Shown in pieces: positions 1 through 9,722 of a stretch of 64,000 nt of DNA; the stretch's first letter is position 1, and the number at the start of each line of letters is the position of its first letter. The position numbers were made by a program, and so were the translations under genes. The notes below the pieces were generated by a model, which saw only the letters and a program-made list of their open reading frames with translations, had not been told where the DNA came from and did no database searches. Source of the DNA: Arthrobacter sp. OVS8 (GTDB lineage Bacteria > Actinomycetota > Actinomycetes > Actinomycetales > Micrococcaceae); assembly GCA_028370155.1 (NCBI GenBank), contig CP116670.1, forward strand, positions 186,001 to 250,000, given 5' to 3'.

Positions 1-419
1 ACCTACCCGGCAGCGGGCATAAACGTGGCGGTTCACCCCTGGAACCGTCGGCGGCGATACTGCAGGCCGGAGCATTGTGCCGCCTGAGACGATGGACGGG
101 TACTGGCTCACCCCTTCGGCACGCCCGGTGCGGGGTCGACGAACACCACCTACGTCATCGGCCACAGCTGGGACGGTCTGGACGCGCCGTTCAACCACCT
201 GAGCTCGGACACGGCACCGGGAGACGTATTCACAGTGACCACGGAGACGGGAGTGCTCCGCTACGCCGTGGATTCGGTCACCACCTACACGAAGTCCACC
301 CTGAAGGACAGCCCCGTCTGGGATGCCGTTCCGAACCGTCTGGTCCTGATCAGCTGCTACACGGAGGACCCGTGGGGAAGAACGTGGTGGTGGTCGCGAC
401 GCCGGCCCGGGGCCCGTAA
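1..419 (+). CDS. Sortase-family protein, C-terminal part (5' end outside window)
   Basis: This is the catalytic half of a sortase-like transpeptidase, an extracellular membrane-linked cysteine enzyme. After repair the protein reads YWLTPFGTPGAGSTNTTY, then VIGHSW with the catalytic His, and ends with LISCYTED holding the catalytic Cys, followed by GKNVVVVATPARGP and a stop. Repair needs about four single-base deletions: near 38-41, near 79-82, near 113-116, and at 373-378 where GGGGCAAG appears as GGGGAAG. It is clearly paralogous to the minus-strand sortase at 4.2-4.9 kb, which has the same HSW and LISCYTED motifs. The Arg usually found two residues before the last NVVV strand in class F sortases is not seen; a Lys lies next to that position. 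Assignment to the sortase family is firm; the class (E/F-like) is a guess. Confidence 0.75.
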   Translation, partial: LPGSGHKRGGSPLEPSAAILQAGALCRLRRWTGTGSPLRHARCGVDEHHLRHRPQLGRSGRAVQPPELGHGTGRRIHSDHGDGSAPLRRGFGHHLHEVHPEGQPRLGCRSEPSGPDQLLHGGPVGKNVVVVATPARGP

Positions 420-501
420 CCTTTCTGCGGAACCGGCAACCGGACGTTCGGATAGTGAGACAAGTTGACCAGCATGTGGATCACTTGGCTACGCTGAAAA
501 C

Positions 502-1567
502 ATGAGCGCATCCACCATTGATCTGGCCGTCATTCCCGGCGACGGCATCGGCCCCGAGGTCACCGCGGAGGCCGTGAAGGTCCTCGAGAAGGCCGCCGCC
601 GCCGAGGGCATTGTGCTGCAGCAGACGCAGTACAAGCTCGGCGCGCAGCACTGGCTCGAAACGGGGAGACCCTGCCGGAGGAAACCCTCGCCGATCTCCG
701 CACCCGCGACGCCATCCTCTTCGGTGCCGTCGGCGCGGCCCCGGGCGACACCCGCATCCCCTCCGGCATCATCGAGCGTGAGCTGCTCCTCAAGCTGCGC
801 TTCAGCCTGGACCACTTCGTCAACCTGCGCCCGTCCCGGCTGTACCCGGGGTCGGCAGCCCGCTCGCCAACCCCGGCGACATCGATTTCATCGTGGTCCG
901 CGAGGGCACCGAGGGACCCTACGTCGGCAACGGCGGGACGCTGCGCCCCGGCACCCCGCACGAGGTGGCCACCGAAGTCTCGCTCAACACCGCCCACGGC
1001 GTGGAGCGCGTGGTCCGCGACGCCTTCCGCCGGGCCAACGACCGCCCGCGCAAGAAGCTGACCCTGGTCCACAAGCACAACGTCCTGGTCTTCGCCGGCC
1101 ACCTCTGGAAGCGGACCGTGGAGGCCGTGGCCCAGGAATTCCCGGACGTCACCCATGACTACCTGCACATCGACGCCGCCACGATCTTTATGGTCACGGA
1201 CCCGGCGCGCTTCGACGTGATCGTCACGGACAACCTCTTCGGCGACATCATCACGGACCTCGCCGCCGCCGTCACCGGCGGCATCGGCCTGGCCGCCTCC
1301 GGCAACATCAACATGGAACGCACCGCGCCGTCCATGTTCGAACCCGTCCACGGCTCGGCTCCGGACATTGCCGGCCAGCAGAAGGCGGACCCGACGGCGG
1401 CCATCCTCTCCGCGGCGCTGCTGCTGGACCACCTGGGCTACGGCGCCGCCGCCCGCAAGATCGAGGCGGCCGTCGTCGCGGACATCGCGGCCCGCGGCGC
1501 TGCAGCTCCGGACGCCGCAGCCCGCAGCACCAGCGCGATCGGCGACGCCATCGCCGCCGCCCTGTAA
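502..1567 (+). CDS. leuB: 3-isopropylmalate dehydrogenase LeuB (two apparent 1-base deletions)
   Basis: The enzyme oxidatively decarboxylates 3-isopropylmalate to 2-oxoisocaproate with NAD in cytoplasmic leucine synthesis. The N-terminus reads [20 protein letters not shown]. The middle has [18 protein letters not shown], and [13 protein letters not shown] carries the metal-binding aspartates. The frame is broken twice: at 663-668, where ACGGGCGAGACC (TGET) appears as ACGGGGAGACC, and near 851-856, where CCGGGGGTC lost a G. With both repaired the protein is 355 residues, normal for actinobacterial LeuB. The start is the ATG at 502. ilvE follows 124 bases downstream, so the two probably serve branched-chain amino acid synthesis together, with leuC and leuD 29 kb away. 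Confidence 0.95.
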
Positions 1568-1691
1568 ACGCCACCAGGCACCGGGCGGCGGCCCCGTCAA
1601 CGGGCGTAAGCTTGTTTCGAATCACCAATATGCTGCCGTGGTCCGACGATGAACCACGTTCACACACCAGGCAGCCGACCGTGGAGGAACC

Positions 1692-2802
1692 ATGACTCAG
1701 ACTGCCCATGGCGTCGAATTCACCCAGCAGCCCTCGGCAACCCCGAAGTCCGCTGAAGAACGTGCTGCCATCCTGGCGAACCCGGGTTTCGGCAACTATT
1801 TCACCGACCACACCGCGATCGTCGACTACAGCGTCGACGCCGAGGGCAAGGGCGGCTGGCACGATGCCCGCGTTGAGGCCTACGGCCCCATCTCCCTGGA
1901 TCCCTCCGCCGCCGTGCTGCACTACGGTCAGGAAATCTTCGAGGGCTCAAGGCCTACCGCCACGCCGACGGGTCCATCTGGACCTTCCGGCCGGAGGCCA
2001 ACGCCGCCCGCCTGAACAAGTCGGCCCGCCGCCTGGCCCTCCCCGAACTCCCCGAAGAGTACTTCCTGGGCGCCATCCGCGAGCTCGTTTCCGCGGACAA
2101 GGAATGGGTCCCCTCCGGCGACGGCGAAGCCCTCTACCTGCGGCCGTTCATGATCGCCACCGAGGCTTTCCTCGGCGTCCGCGCCGCCCGCGAAGTGTCC
2201 TTCCGCGTCATCGCCTCCCCGGCCGGCAACTACTTCGGCGGCGAACTCAAGCCCGTCTCCATCTGGATCTCGCGCGAATACGCCCGCGCCGGCCGCGGCG
2301 GAACCGGCGCCGCGAAGTGCGGCGGCAACTACGCCGCGTCCCTGATCGCGCAGCAGGAAGCCGAGGCCCACGGCTGCAAGCAGGTCCTGTTCCTGGACCA
2401 GTTCAACGACAACGCCGTGGAAGAGCTGGGCGGCATGAACGTGTTCTTCGTGATGAAGGACGGCTCCCTGGTCACCCCCGCGCTGAGCGGCACCATCCTG
2501 GAGGGCATCACCCGGATGTCCGTCATCCAGGTGGCCAAGGACATGGGCCGCGAGGTCACCGAACGCAAGATCACGCTGGATGAATGGCGCGACGGCGTGG
2601 CCTCCGGCGAGATCGCCGAGGTCTTCGCCTGCGGCACCGCCGCCGTGATCACCCCCATCGGCGTGCTCAAGGACGACACCGAATTCATCGGCTCCGAGGA
2701 CGCGAAGGCGGGGAGACCACCATGGCCATCCGCGAACAGCTTCTGGGCATCCAGACCGGCGCCGTCGAGGACACCCACGGCTGGCTGACCCGCCTGGCCT
2801 AA
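1692..2802 (+). CDS. ilvE: Branched-chain amino acid aminotransferase IlvE (two apparent 1-base deletions)
   Basis: This PLP enzyme carries out the last transamination of leucine, isoleucine and valine synthesis. The ATG at 1692 follows a strong GGAGGA ribosome binding site. Family signatures include YGQEIFEG, the PLP-lysine segment [14 protein letters not shown], and EEITRMSV-like sequence ([16 protein letters not shown]) in the C-terminal half. Two single-base deletions break the frame: near 1945-1950 (EGLKAYRH region) and at 2710-2715, where GCGGGCGAGACC appears as GCGGGGAGACC. The repaired protein is 370 residues, the expected length. A strong terminator follows at 2832-2870, so transcription from leuB/ilvE probably ends here. 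Confidence 0.95.
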
Positions 2803-2831
2803 GCGGCAGCGCCTCACTTGCAGGCAGCGTT

Positions 2832-2870
2832 CGACGGCGGCCCCCACCTTCCGGTGCGGGGCCGCCGTCG
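2832..2870 (+). terminator. Rho-independent-like hairpin after ilvE
   Basis: A perfect 13-bp inverted repeat, CGACGGCGGCCCC / GGGGCCGCCGTCG, encloses a loop that can itself pair (CACC/GGTG). It lies 30 bases after the ilvE stop. There is no long T-run, which is common in high-GC actinobacteria. Confidence 0.75.
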
Positions 2871-2953
2871 TCGTTGACCGACAGTCCAGTGGGCCGGGGC
2901 GCCCGGCCGGAAGCCCCTAGCTACGCCGCGGACGCGGGGGCACAATATGGCGC

Positions 2954-3328
2954 ATGACTGGACTTATTCAGGTTCTGGGTGTCATTTTCGGAATCTTGCT
3001 CATCCTCGTGGGGATCCTGGAGTCCTTCTTCTTCCGGGACCAGCGCTTCCACCGGCTGTTCCTCATCAAGCCGGAGGACACGGAACCCGTGCGGATGTGG
3101 GTCTTCAACCTGGGGTTCTACAACATGATCTGGGGTGTGGGCGCGATCGTGGGCGCCGTCATGCTGACGGGCGCGGAGCCGGCCGCCGGGCGGGCGCTGC
3201 TGCTGTTCACGTGCCTGGGCCACGTGCTGCTGGGCATCATCCTGGTCCTGTCCGAGCGGCGGCTGTGGGCGAGCGCCATCGCCGAGGCGCTGCTGCCGGC
3301 CGTCATTGCGGTGCTGCTGCTTGTATGA
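2954..3328 (+). CDS. DUF1304 family small membrane protein
   Basis: This intact 124-residue protein is almost entirely hydrophobic, with four predicted membrane helices at about residues 3-24, 45-70, 76-98 and 104-124. The polar loop RDQRFHRLFLIKPEDTEPVR and the following WVFNLGFYNMIWGVGA are typical of the DUF1304 family, whose function is unknown. It starts at ATG 2954 (MTGLIQVLG) after the ilvE terminator. The metallo-hydrolase gene begins 43 bases further on in the same direction, so the two may be co-transcribed. Confidence 0.8.
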   Translation: MTGLIQVLGVIFGILLILVGILESFFFRDQRFHRLFLIKPEDTEPVRMWVFNLGFYNMIWGVGAIVGAVMLTGAEPAAGRALLLFTCLGHVLLGIILVLSERRLWASAIAEALLPAVIAVLLLV

Positions 3329-3371
3329 CGCCGGCACTGCATCCCGTCCGGTTCGGTGGGAAGATGGAATT

Positions 3372-4169
3372 GTGATCCCGGACGACCCCCGCGCCATGGT
3401 GCGCAGCACAGAGCTGACCCGCTTCAGGCTGGCCCCCAACCCGGGGCCGATGAGCCTGCACGGGACCAACTCCTACGTCATCGCCGCCCCCGGCGCGGCC
3501 GGCACCGTCGTGGTCGATCCCGGCCCGCTGGACGAGCCGCATCTGCAGGAACTGGCCAGGGCCGGGACCGTTGAACTCATCCTGATCACACACCGGCACG
3601 CGGACCACACGGCCGCCGCCGCCCGGTTTGCCGAGCTCACCGGCGCACCCGTGCGCGCCAAGGACCCGGCCCATTGCCACGGCGGAGAACCCCTCGCCGA
3701 CGGCGAAGTCATCCACGCCGCCGGCGCGGAAATCAGGGTCGTGGCGACGCCGGGCCACACCTCGGACTCGGTGTGCTTCCACCTGCCCGACGACGGCGCC
3801 CGCGGCTCGGTCCTCACCGGCGACACGATCCTGGGCCTTGGCACCACGGTCCTGGACTACCCCGACGGCACCCTGGGGGACTACCTCGCATCCCTGGACC
3901 GGCTGGAACAGCTGGGCGCCGCCACCGTCCTCCCGGCCCACGGACCCATGCTGCCGGCACTGGACACCATCGTCCGCGCCTACCGGAACCACCGCGAGGA
4001 CCGCCTCGCGCAGATCCGCACCGCCCTGGACGGCCTGGGCGCCGGCGCCGAGGTGACCGAAGTGGCCGACGCCGTGTACGCCGCCGTCGACCCCGCCGTC
4101 CGGCCCGCGGCGGAACTTTCCGTCGCCGCCCAGCTGCACTACCTGCGCACGGACAGCGGCACCCTGTAG
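3372..4169 (+). CDS. MBL-fold metallo-hydrolase
   Basis: This is a cytoplasmic metallo-beta-lactamase-fold hydrolase of the LACTB2/RNase Z-like group. The chosen start is GTG 3372 (VIPDDPRAMVRSTELTRF); a reading frame extends further upstream but would overlap the DUF1304 gene. The fold signature is clear: GTNSYVI, VVDPGPLD, THRHADHT (the HxHxDH zinc site), ATPGHTSDSVCFHL, LTGDTILG and LPAHGP. The length of 265 residues is normal and there is no frame break. The substrate cannot be read from sequence. The gene ends 40 bases from the stop of the convergent sortase gene. Confidence 0.85.
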   Translation: MIPDDPRAMVRSTELTRFRLAPNPGPMSLHGTNSYVIAAPGAAGTVVVDPGPLDEPHLQELARAGTVELILITHRHADHTAAAARFAELTGAPVRAKDPAHCHGGEPLADGEVIHAAGAEIRVVATPGHTSDSVCFHLPDDGARGSVLTGDTILGLGTTVLDYPDGTLGDYLASLDRLEQLGAATVLPAHGPMLPALDTIVRAYRNHREDRLAQIRTALDGLGAGAEVTEVADAVYAAVDPAVRPAAELSVAAQLHYLRTDSGTL

Positions 4170-4208
4170 AGCACGATTTGTCCGGGATAAGGTTCCTGCA
4201 GGTGCCGG

Positions 4209-4903
4209 CTACGGGCTGGGCATGGCCGTGACTATCACGTTCTTACCCAGGATGTCTTCGGTATAGCAGCTGATGAGCACCAGCTGGCCGGGCACAATGT
4301 TCCACACATTGCTCGAACGCAGCGTGTCCTTGTCGTGGGTGGTGACGCTCTGCACCTTGTAATTGACCGTGCCTGTCGCCGTGCTGACGCTCAGCTCGTC
4401 ACCGATCACGGACTGGCTGCTGAGCCGGTTGAAAGGGGCCTCGGCGTTCTCCCAGCTGTGCCCGGCGATGTAGGTCGTGTTGCTTGAGCCTGAGCCAGGT
4501 TGCCCGTAGTTTGTGAGCCAGTAGGCGTCCATGGTCGTCGGCGGGACAAGGGACCCGGCGCCCAGTTCGCCGGCGCTTGGCGTCAGAGGGAGCACGGAGA
4601 GTTCAATGCCGGCGGCCGGATAGCTGATCCATAAGGGCGGGGAGGCCGGGGAAGTGCCGACGAGCCAGGTCTTGCTCCTCGGACGACTTCCGGAGCCACG
4701 TCGGTCTCCACACTGGACTGCCGCGTAGCCGGTGAGGGCGCAGCGGCAACTGACGTCGGCCCGTGGGGGCTGCCAGGCGTACAGCCCGGCAGCGCACCCA
4801 CGAGACCGGCGAGCAGCGCGAATTGGATTAGAGCCTTTCCTCCGAAACGGCACCACCCATCGGCCGGTTGGCTACCCACGCACAGAGCGGCGCCGCACGC
4901 CAA
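4209..4903 (-). CDS. Sortase-family transpeptidase with lipoprotein-like N-terminus (frame break)
   Basis: The C-terminal sortase domain includes YWLTNYGQPGSG, the His motif YIAGHSW and the Cys motif LISCYTED, then LGKNVIVTAMPSP and a stop. It would join a surface protein to the cell envelope. The N-terminal part, in another frame, has a hydrophobic stretch ending in LVGALPGC that resembles a lipobox, then a Pro/Ala-rich linker. A single-base deletion near 4672-4678 joins SVETDVAPEVVRG to SKTWLVGTSPASPPLW. The start is uncertain: ATG 4903 overlaps the upstream gene, and ATG 4860 needs one more deletion near 4831. As in the paralogue at the window start, the usual catalytic Arg of the last strand is replaced (GKN). 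The gene overlaps or abuts the end of the coiled-coil surface protein gene, which may be its partner. Confidence 0.75.
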
Positions 4904-6188
4904 ATGCAGCAGCCGCGAGGACGACTAGTCCTCCCAGCGACCATGCGGCCACCGGCAGCCCGCCCTGCCCCTGGGGACTAGCAGGAGCATGAGCGGCGGG
5001 ACCGGTGGTGACGCCGGTCTGGACGTTCAGGCCGGAATTGGCTGCATTCACAGCACCGGGCTGTTGCCCCGGAGCCGAGGACGAAACCTCAACTACCGCA
5101 CGCCGAGACTCCGTGGCTATAACCGGCTTCACGACCGGCGTGGCCGCAGGCACCGGTGTCTTTGGGGCGGTCTCAGAAGTTGCCGCGCAGGCTTCGAGGG
5201 CAGCACGGAACAGCCGGTCGATGGATGCGGGGTCAGGAGGCGTCGTTGTTTGAGCTTGCAGCGCCTTGGCGGCCGCGCTGGCTGTAGCCAGAGCCGCATC
5301 TGCTGCAGCAATGCCTTCGATGTTGCGGGCCGCCTGGAGGGTGGCCTGCGCCTGCGTGACGACGTCGGCTGCGGTATCGGCCCGATCGTTGGCGTCGCGG
5401 AACCCATCGTCGGCCTGCATGAGGTGATCACCCAGCTCCCACAACAGCTGCTCCGCGCCCTCTAGCGTGTTCCGGGCATCCGCCAGCTGAGCCTCACCGT
5501 GGGCCTTCACCCCTTCGAGTGCCAGTTTTGCTGTAGCAAGCTGCTCCTCAGCCGCTTCCAGCACCACTTGCTTGGCCAGCAGCGCGGATTGGGCGGCATC
5601 GATCGCCGGCTGGTCCTGAGCCGCGTTGGCGGCTTCCAGCGTTGTTTGGGCGGCAGCGACACTGACAGCGGCAGCGGACTGTGCGGCGGTCGCCGCTTCA
5701 AGTTGAATCCGCGCCTGTTCCTCGGCCGCGGCGTTCAGCTCAGGCAGCTCATCAAGTTCGGTCTGGATCCGGTCCACGCGGTCGGCAGCCCACCTGGCGG
5801 TGTCAAGTGCGCGTTGCAGGCGCTTCTGGGCCGATTCCAAGTCGGTTTCCGTCTTGGTCGCGGACGCGACGGCGACGTCGAGGTCGGCCTGCGCTTGGGC
5901 GGCGTCGGCAACGGCGGCTGCGGCCAAGGCATCGCGGGCCCGCTGTGCTTCGGCCACTGCTTGAGTTGCTGCCGCGACTTGGCCGGCAAGTGTCTTGCTC
6001 GCGCCGGTAGCGGTCAAGGCGGCCTGGTAGCTTGCCTGCGCAGCGGTGCATGTTTCCGACTCTGCAGCGAAGGCAGGCGCAGAAAATACGACTAGCCCTC
6101 CGGACGCGATCACAGCGGTTGCCGCGCTGGTTACTAATTTCCCGCCGATGCGTTTAGAGCGCGCTGAAGAAGTATCGATGCCTAACAT
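4872..6188 (-). CDS. Secreted Ala-rich coiled-coil surface protein, possible sortase substrate
   Basis: This intact 438-residue protein starts at ATG 6188 (MLGIDTSSARSKRIGGK), preceded by GGGGGAAAC as ribosome binding site; an in-frame ATG 30 bases upstream is less likely. The signal peptide ends at SAPAFA/AESET. Residues about 30-320 are rich in Ala, Gln and Glu with heptad-like spacing, predicting long coiled coils. A Pro/Thr/Val-rich stalk follows. The C-terminus has LPVAAW, a hydrophobic helix, and RRRSVRG, which is the layout of a sortase-anchored protein, although the pentapeptide is not canonical LPXTG. The sortase gene lies directly downstream on the same strand, which supports a substrate/enzyme pair. 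The exact function is unknown. Confidence 0.7.
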   Translation of the reverse strand: MLGIDTSSARSKRIGGKLVTSAATAVIASGGLVVFSAPAFAAESETCTAAQASYQAALTATGASKTLAGQVAAATQAVAEAQRARDALAAAAVADAAQAQADLDVAVASATKTETDLESAQKRLQRALDTARWAADRVDRIQTELDELPELNAAAEEQARIQLEAATAAQSAAAVSVAAAQTTLEAANAAQDQPAIDAAQSALLAKQVVLEAAEEQLATAKLALEGVKAHGEAQLADARNTLEGAEQLLWELGDHLMQADDGFRDANDRADTAADVVTQAQATLQAARNIEGIAAADAALATASAAAKALQAQTTTPPDPASIDRLFRAALEACAATSETAPKTPVPAATPVVKPVIATESRRAVVEVSSSAPGQQPGAVNAANSGLNVQTGVTTGPAAHAPASPQGQGGLPVAAWSLGGLVVLAAAAFGVRRRSVRG

Positions 6189-6305
6189 GTTTCCCCCATT
6201 GAACAGATAAAACGCCATGTGCGTCGCGTCAGACTAACACTGGGACCGCAAGAGGCAGGGTTCACTTAGTCCGGCGCGCCTGACGGAGACGGTACGCTAG
6301 GAGCC

Positions 6306-7082
6306 ATGCGTATCGCCCGGTTTGTAGTCGATTCTGATCCCCTCTACGGCATTGTTGAAGGTGAGCCCGGCAGTGAGATGGTCACTGTCATCAACGGCGA
6401 CCCCTTCTTCCAAGGCGTGGAACGAACCGCCGCGCGGCACAAGCTCGAGGACGTGCGCCTGCTCGCCCCGATCATCCCGCGCAGCAAGGTCATCGGCGTC
6501 GGCCGCAACTTCGTGGAACACGTCAAGGAACTCGGCAACGACGTCCCGGCCCAGCCGCTGCTGTTCCTGAAGCCCAACACCTCCGTGATCGGGCCCAACG
6601 ATCCGATCATCCTGCCGGAATTCTCCGAGGAAGTGTCCTTCGAGGCCGAGCTCTGCGTTGTGATCGGCCGGATCTGCAAGGACGTCCCGGAGGAGCGCGT
6701 CGACGACGTCGTCTTCGGCTACACCTGCGGCAACGACCTCACCGCCCGCGACGTCCAGAAGACCGACCTGCAGTGGGCACGGGCCAAGGGCTTCGACACC
6801 TCCGCGCCGCTGGGGCCGTGGATCGAGACCGAACTGAACACCGAGGACCTGCAGATCCAGGGCCGCCTCAACGGCGAACTGCGCCAGGACGGCAGCACCA
6901 GCCAGATGATCCGCGGCGTCCGCGAGCTCGTCTCGATTGTCTCGCAGGCCTTCACGCTGCTGCCCGGCGACGTCATCATGACCGGCACCCCCGCCGGCGT
7001 CGGACTCGTTGAGGCCGGCGACCGCTTCGAGGTCGAAATCGAGGGCATCGGCCGGCTCTCCAACCCAGTGGTCCGCCGCTAG
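6306..7082 (+). CDS. Fumarylacetoacetate hydrolase (FAH) family protein
   Basis: This intact 258-residue protein starts at ATG 6306 (MRIARFVVDSDPLYGIVEG). FAH-fold features are KVIGVGRNFVEHVKELG, LFLKPNTSVIGPND, the metal-binding EVSFEAELCVVIG, GYTCGNDLTARDVQ, KGFDTSAPLGPW, and MTGTPAGVGLVEAGD near the end. Family members act on acylpyruvates, oxaloacetate or hydroxymuconate-type compounds with a divalent metal; the substrate here cannot be read. In Arthrobacter-type genomes this gene usually sits between ilvE and gltX, as here. It is divergent from the coiled-coil surface protein gene across 117 bases. Confidence 0.9.
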   Translation: MRIARFVVDSDPLYGIVEGEPGSEMVTVINGDPFFQGVERTAARHKLEDVRLLAPIIPRSKVIGVGRNFVEHVKELGNDVPAQPLLFLKPNTSVIGPNDPIILPEFSEEVSFEAELCVVIGRICKDVPEERVDDVVFGYTCGNDLTARDVQKTDLQWARAKGFDTSAPLGPWIETELNTEDLQIQGRLNGELRQDGSTSQMIRGVRELVSIVSQAFTLLPGDVIMTGTPAGVGLVEAGDRFEVEIEGIGRLSNPVVRR

Positions 7083-7102
7083 GCGGACCGCGGAAACAGG
7101 AC

Positions 7103-7336
7103 ATGAGTAACGGCGGATGGCGGGGCGGCCTGCGCGGTTCCGGCCGCCGCCGTTCCTTCCTGTTCTTTGCCCTGGGATCCATCGGCACATTCTCGATGGC
7201 GGCACGCGCCGTCGGCTGGTTGGACGGGCCGCCCTGGCTGGCGCTGGCCTTCCTCGCCGCGGGCCTCGTGCTGGCCGGGTACTACCTGGTGAAGGCGCTG
7301 TCCCGCCCGCAACCGGCGCGGGGCCGCAGGCGCTAA
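7103..7336 (+). CDS. Small two-helix membrane protein, function unknown
   Basis: This 77-residue protein has a basic N-terminus (RGSGRRR), two hydrophobic segments at about residues 18-36 and 44-66, and a basic tail ([10 protein letters not shown]). It starts 20 bases after the FAH gene and ends 35 bases before gltX, so it is probably part of the same transcript. No family is recognised. Coding is supported by the position, the topology and high third-position GC. Confidence 0.6.
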   Translation: MSNGGWRGGLRGSGRRRSFLFFALGSIGTFSMAARAVGWLDGPPWLALAFLAAGLVLAGYYLVKALSRPQPARGRRR

Positions 7337-7371
7337 AGCGCGTGGCGGCACGCGGTAATGTTGGTACCACT

Positions 7372-8903
7372 ATGACTACTCCTTCTGCGCCCGACGCCGT
7401 CTCCAGCTCCGCCCCCAGCGTGACCAGCGAAGTCACCGCTGACACCCCGGTCCGTGTCCGGTTCTGCCCGTCGCCCACCGGCACCCCGCACGTCGGCCTG
7501 ATCCGCACGGCCCTGTTCAACTGGGCCCACGCCCGCCACACCAAGGGCACCTTCGTGTTCCGCATCGAGGACACGGACGCGGCGCGCGACTCGGAGGAGA
7601 GCTACCAGCAGCTGCTCGAGGCCCTGAAATGGCTCGGCATCACCTGGGAGGAAGGCGTGGAGGTCGGCGGACCGCACGAGCCGTACCGCCAGTCCCAGCG
7701 CCTGGACCTGTACAAGGATGTCGTCGCCAAGCTCATCGACGCCGGCTACGCCTACGAGTGCTACTCCTCCCCGGAGGAGGTCGAGGCCCGCCACCGCGCC
7801 GCCGGCCGCGACCCCAAGCTGGGCTATGACAACTTCGACCGCGAGCTCACCGAGGAGCAGCTGGCCGCGTTCAAAGCCGAGGGCCGCCAGCCGGTGCTCC
7901 GCGTCCGGATGCCGGATTCGGATGTCACGTTCACCGACATGGTCCGCGGCGAGATCACCTTCAAGGCCGGCAGCATCCCGGACTACGTGATCGTCCGCGC
8001 CGATGGCTCCCCGCTCTACACCCTGGTCAACCCGGTGGACGACGCGCTGATGGGCATCACCCACGTGCTCCGCGGCGAGGACCTGCTCTCCTCCACGCCC
8101 CGCCAGGTGGTGCTGATCAACGCGCTGATGGACATCGGCGTCGCCAGCTACCTGCCGGTCTTCGGCCACCTCCCGTACGTCATGGGCGAGGGCAACAAGA
8201 AGCTCTCCAAGCGCGACCCGCAGTCCAACCTCTTCCTGCTCCGGGACCGCGGCTTCATCCCGGAGGGCCTGCTCAACTACCTGTCGCTGCTGGGCTGGAG
8301 CCTCTCCGCCGACGAGGACATCTTCACGGTGGAGCAGCTGATCGAGCACTTCGACGTCAACGACGTGCTGGCCAACCCGGCCCGCTTCGACATCAAAAAG
8401 GCCGAGGCCATCAACGGCACGCACATCCGGATGCTCGACGCCGAGGACTTCCGCGGCCGGCTGGTCCCGTACCTGCGCACCGCCGGGTTCGTCGGCGACA
8501 CCCTCACCGCCCGCCAGGAGGAGATCCTCGCCGAGGCCGCCCCGCTGATCCAGGAGCGCATCTCGCTGCTGGGCGAGGCCCCGAGATGCTCGCCTTCCTG
8601 TTCAAGAACGACGACGCGATCGACGTCGCGGACGACGCCCGCAAGGGGCTTCCGGAGAACCTCACCGAGGTGCTCGACGCCGCCCTGGCCGCCCTGGAAC
8701 CCATCGCGGACTGGAACGCCGAGACCATCCAGGCCGCGCTCAAGGAGGCCCTCGTGGAGGGACTCGGCGTCAAGCCGCGGCTGGCCTTCGGCCCGGTCCG
8801 CACCGCGATCTCCGGCCGCCGGATCTCGCCGCCGCTGTTCGAATCCATGGTGATCCTGGGCAAGGACTCGTCCCTGGCCCGGCTCCGCGCGTTCCGCGGC
8901 TGA
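7372..8903 (+). CDS. gltX: Glutamyl-tRNA synthetase GltX (one apparent 1-base deletion)
   Basis: The enzyme charges tRNA-Glu and is essential. The class I signature is [20 protein letters not shown] (HIGH-like) near residue 27. [19 protein letters not shown] follows, and [19 protein letters not shown] carries the KMSKS-like loop. The C-terminal anticodon-binding domain is also present. The start is ATG 7372. One base is missing near 8578-8584, where GAGGCCCCGGAGATG (EAPEM) appears as GAGGCCCCGAGATG. The repaired protein is 510 residues, normal length. Because the gene is essential, the break is almost certainly a sequence error. A HAD hydrolase gene follows after two bases, and tRNA-Gln/tRNA-Glu genes lie about 6 kb downstream. 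Confidence 0.96.
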
Positions 8904-8905
8904 CG

Positions 8906-9651
8906 ATGAGCACACCCGCGGCCCGAACCAACGCCCGGCCCAGCGCCCTCGCCGCGGACCTGGGCGGCATCCGCGGGGTGCTGTTCGACATCGACGACAC
9001 CCTGGTGGACCTCGAGTTCTCCATGACTGCGGCCCTGCGCGACGTCAGCGAACACCTCCTGCCCGGCCTGGACCAGGCCGGGTGGGAGAAGTTCGGGCGG
9101 ATCTTCACCCGCGAGACCACCCACTTCTATGACCGTTACCTCGCCGGGGAGCTGACCTTCAACGAACAGCGCCTCCTCCGCGGCCGGGCCGCCCTGGGGC
9201 ACTTCGGGGTGGAGCTGGATGAGGGGAGCAGGCCCAGCACTGGGTCAGTTCCTACGCCCGCCGGCAGCACGGCTACATCCGCGCCTTCGACGACGTCACC
9301 CCGATCCTGGACGCGCTCGATGCCGCGGGCATCCCGTACGGCGCCGTAAGCAACAACGTCCACGACTACCAGCGGGTCAAGCTGGACGCCGCCGGCCTGG
9401 CACGCATCAGCGTGCTGGTGGGCACGGACACGGTGGGTGCGGCGAAGCCGGATCCGGCCATCTACCTTGAGGGCGTCCGCCGGCTCGGCACGGGCGCCGG
9501 CGAGACGCTCTACGTGGGGGACAACCGCCTCCTCGACGCTGACGGCTCGACGGCGGCCGGCCTTCTGGGCGTCTGGCTGAACCGCGCCGGGGAACCGGCC
9601 CCGGGCTTCGCCGGCCGCGAGATCGGTTCCCTGCTGGAGCTGCTGGCCTAA
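8906..9651 (+). CDS. HAD-family hydrolase (one apparent 1-base deletion)
   Basis: This cytoplasmic haloacid dehalogenase-fold phosphatase has motif I as LFDIDDTLVDLE with the nucleophile Asp, motif II near GAVSNN, motif III Lys in GAAKPDPAIYLEGVRRLG, and motif IV as YVGDNRLLDADGS. The start is ATG 8906, two bases after gltX, so translation is probably coupled. The frame breaks at 9223-9228, where GAGGGCGAGCAG (EGEQ) appears as GAGGGGAGCAG. The repaired protein is 248 residues. The substrate is unknown; members act on small phosphate esters. A near-perfect terminator follows at 9681-9722. Confidence 0.88.
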
Positions 9652-9680
9652 AGCCCGAGGATCCCGACCCAGACCTTATA

Positions 9681-9722
9681 AGAGAAACCCCGCCAGCAAA
9701 ACATGATGGCGGGGTTTCTCTT
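9681..9722 (+). terminator. Strong hairpin after the gltX/HAD operon
   Basis: A perfect 15-bp inverted repeat, AGAGAAACCCCGCCA / TGGCGGGGTTTCTCT, has an 11-base loop and a short T-rich end. It lies 30 bases after the HAD gene stop and probably ends transcription of the FAH - small protein - gltX - HAD unit. Confidence 0.85.

Noticed and set aside
560..1600. Long minus-strand open frame opposite leuB
   Set aside because: It is the antisense shadow of a high-GC gene, with no protein-like motifs.
502..9651. leuB, ilvE, gltX and the HAD gene as true pseudogenes
   Set aside because: gltX is essential and each break is one base in a G/C run; restoring it gives full-length, normal proteins.
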